In this document: positions 4,864-5,749 of the stretch, piece by piece | Numbering within the stretch: position 1 is the stretch's first letter | Layout of the letters: every line of letters starts with the position of its first letter | NCBI GenBank assembly: GCA_947630345.1 | Contig: CANRHF010000122.1 | Location: 1 to 5,749 of the forward strand | Length of the DNA stretch: 5,749 bases | Direction of reading: 5' to 3' | DNA from: an uncultured Oscillospiraceae bacterium | Lineage (GTDB): Bacteria > Bacillota > Clostridia > Oscillospirales > Oscillospiraceae | Made by a program: the position numbers and the translations under genes | The notes under the pieces: model-generated | Told to the model about the DNA's origin: nothing | Databases searched by the model: none | The model's input: the letters and a program-made list of their open reading frames with translations, nothing else

Positions 4864-5004
4864 CGATTGTATTGCCCGAAGCGCGAACAAGAGACACGCG
4901 TCAACGGGGAATACTGTAACCGTGGAATTCATCTACCTACCGGTGCTTGTCCCCACAGAAAAGAGGCTGAGGTCCAGCCCGTGGATCCGTTTGTGCCATG
5001 CCGG
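4864..5004. other. Convergent intergenic region without a clear gene
   Basis: These 141 bases lie between two converging genes. No strong plus-strand terminator is visible. CCCG (4874-4877) and CGGG (4904-4907), with nested CGCG pairs, give only a weak fold without a U-tract. A GTG-started frame from 4922 has no ribosome binding site and runs into the opposite gene, so it is not called. Confidence 0.5.
4955..4979 (-). terminator. Possible terminator of the L,D-transpeptidase gene
   Basis: On the minus strand, GGCTG (4979-4975) pairs with CAGCC (4969-4965) around GACCT, followed by TCTTTTCT. The stem is only 5 bp but the T-rich run and the position 26 bases after the stop codon fit a weak intrinsic terminator. 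Confidence 0.4.
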
Positions 5005-5749
5005 TCACGCTTTGGGCCAGCCGGTGACGAGAATATAGGGATTTTCCTCCGGGTCCAGCCACAAAAGCGTGGCCACCAGGTCCTCCCGGGGCAGGCCAAC
5101 GCAGCCTGCGGTGTAGTCCGAAGCACAGTGGAAAAAGATTGCACTCCCCCGCTCCGGGACCGTGTAGGGCGGCGTGTTGAACTCGATGACACAGGCATAG
5201 GCGTAGCTCACGGGGTAGTCCTCCAAATGCTCCACCTCGTCCTGGTCCCAGGGCTCCACGTTGGGATCCCCCCGCTCCTGCCAGGTGTTGTAATAGGGGG
5301 AGGCGAAATCGCAGACCCAGTCGGAATTCTCCGTCACGTCCCGCCAGGGCAGCTTCAGCCCCTCGGGCCGGGCCTCGTTGCCGAAGGCCATGCCCAGGGC
5401 CCAGAGACCCGCCGGGGAGGTGTAGGAGCCCACGACCCGGTCGTGGAGGACCCCCTCCCGACCCACAAATCCGGCCATCCGGGTCAAGCCCTCCACGGCG
5501 GCCCAGCCCTCCGGCCCCTTTTCATAGCAGGTGGTCCGGGTGCGGATGGGATCGTCGGACCGGGCCACGCACAGCACCAGCTGGCGGCAGCCCCGCTCCT
5601 CCAGATCGGCCCAGGTCAGGCCCTCCACCGCCATCCATTTTTCCAGCAGCTCCAGCTCCCCGCAGTCCCCGTCGGCGGGGTACGCCTCCGCCCGGGACAG
5701 GTCGAAGGAGTCTGTAGTGTCCCCCGGCTGGCGGGAGACCGGCGGCGGG
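5005..5749 (-). CDS. YkuD-type L,D-transpeptidase, C-terminal part, 5' end outside the window
   Basis: The minus-strand frame is open from the window edge at 5749 to a TGA at 5007-5005, so about 247 residues are seen and the N-terminus is missing. The ATG at 5634 is internal: coding continues upstream with a Pro-rich stretch (PPPVSRQPGD) and SRAEAYPADGDCGELELLEKW. The YkuD fold is indicated by YTSPAGLWALG, then an FFH histidine (codon 5130-5128) and TAGCVGL with the catalytic cysteine (codon 5103-5101), followed by a short C-terminal end. Enzymes of this family form 3-3 peptidoglycan cross-links or attach proteins to the wall, outside the membrane; a signal peptide or anchor would lie in the missing part. 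The gene is visibly more GC-rich than the operon facing it, although both may be native. It belongs to a separate transcript, and a functional tie to the two-component module (both envelope) is only a possibility. Confidence 0.85.
   Translation of the reverse strand, partial: PPPVSRQPGDTTDSFDLSRAEAYPADGDCGELELLEKWMAVEGLTWADLEERGCRQLVLCVARSDDPIRTRTTCYEKGPEGWAAVEGLTRMAGFVGREGVLHDRVVGSYTSPAGLWALGMAFGNEARPEGLKLPWRDVTENSDWVCDFASPYYNTWQERGDPNVEPWDQDEVEHLEDYPVSYAYACVIEFNTPPYTVPERGSAIFFHCASDYTAGCVGLPREDLVATLLWLDPEENPYILVTGWPKA

Noticed and set aside
4473..4919. 148-codon plus-strand frame overlapping the last operon gene
   Set aside because: Shifted reading of the gene at 4480-4863, rich in Arg and Gly; its start lacks properly spaced Shine-Dalgarno support compared with the ATG at 4480.
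4929..5198. 89-codon minus-strand frame
   Set aside because: Shifted frame of the L,D-transpeptidase gene, which carries the GCVGL active-site motif in the other frame.

Overview
The window looks like chromosome from a low-to-mid GC Firmicute of the class Clostridia, probably a gut Oscillospiraceae-type bacterium. This is an inference from strong GGAGG ribosome binding sites, a phiLC3-type holin, the style of the two-component genes and a GC-rich YkuD-type gene. No rRNA or complete tRNA is present to confirm it.

Layout. (1) Positions 1-651 are the lysis end of a prophage: the C-terminal part of an endolysin (linker plus bacterial SH3 domain), then a phiLC3-family holin. (2) Positions 652-939 hold no gene. 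They contain a hairpin at the holin stop codon, a second imperfect hairpin, a short minus-strand copy of a tRNA-Ala or tmRNA 3' end (likely attachment-site remnant), a strong intrinsic terminator, and a promoter with a palindrome and CAAAC direct repeats. (3) Positions 940-1681 are a three-gene operon of small proteins: a four-helix membrane protein made of two related hairpins, a 28-residue single-helix peptide, and an 82-residue soluble protein built of tandem 11-residue repeats. It ends in a strong terminator. (4) Positions 1819-4863 are a second operon: an OmpR/PhoB-type response regulator, a sensor kinase with a very short outside loop, an eight-helix membrane protein of unknown function, and a 127-residue membrane protein carrying the same GMC-type hairpin as the first gene of the previous operon. 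(5) Positions 5005-5749, on the minus strand, are the C-terminal part of a YkuD-type L,D-transpeptidase, convergent with the operon.

How it may work together. Both operons start from promoters with the same -10 box (TACAAT), the same AACATT box seven bases upstream of it, and a related AAAACRCAAACRAAACTT element, with no good -35 box. The simplest reading is that the response regulator activates its own operon and the small-protein operon. Positions 843-4863 would then be one self-regulated envelope-sensing module: kinase plus polytopic membrane partner as input, and small membrane or membrane-binding proteins as output. The shared GMC hairpin ties the two operons together. The function of the module is not recognised from the sequence, and the signal it senses is unknown.
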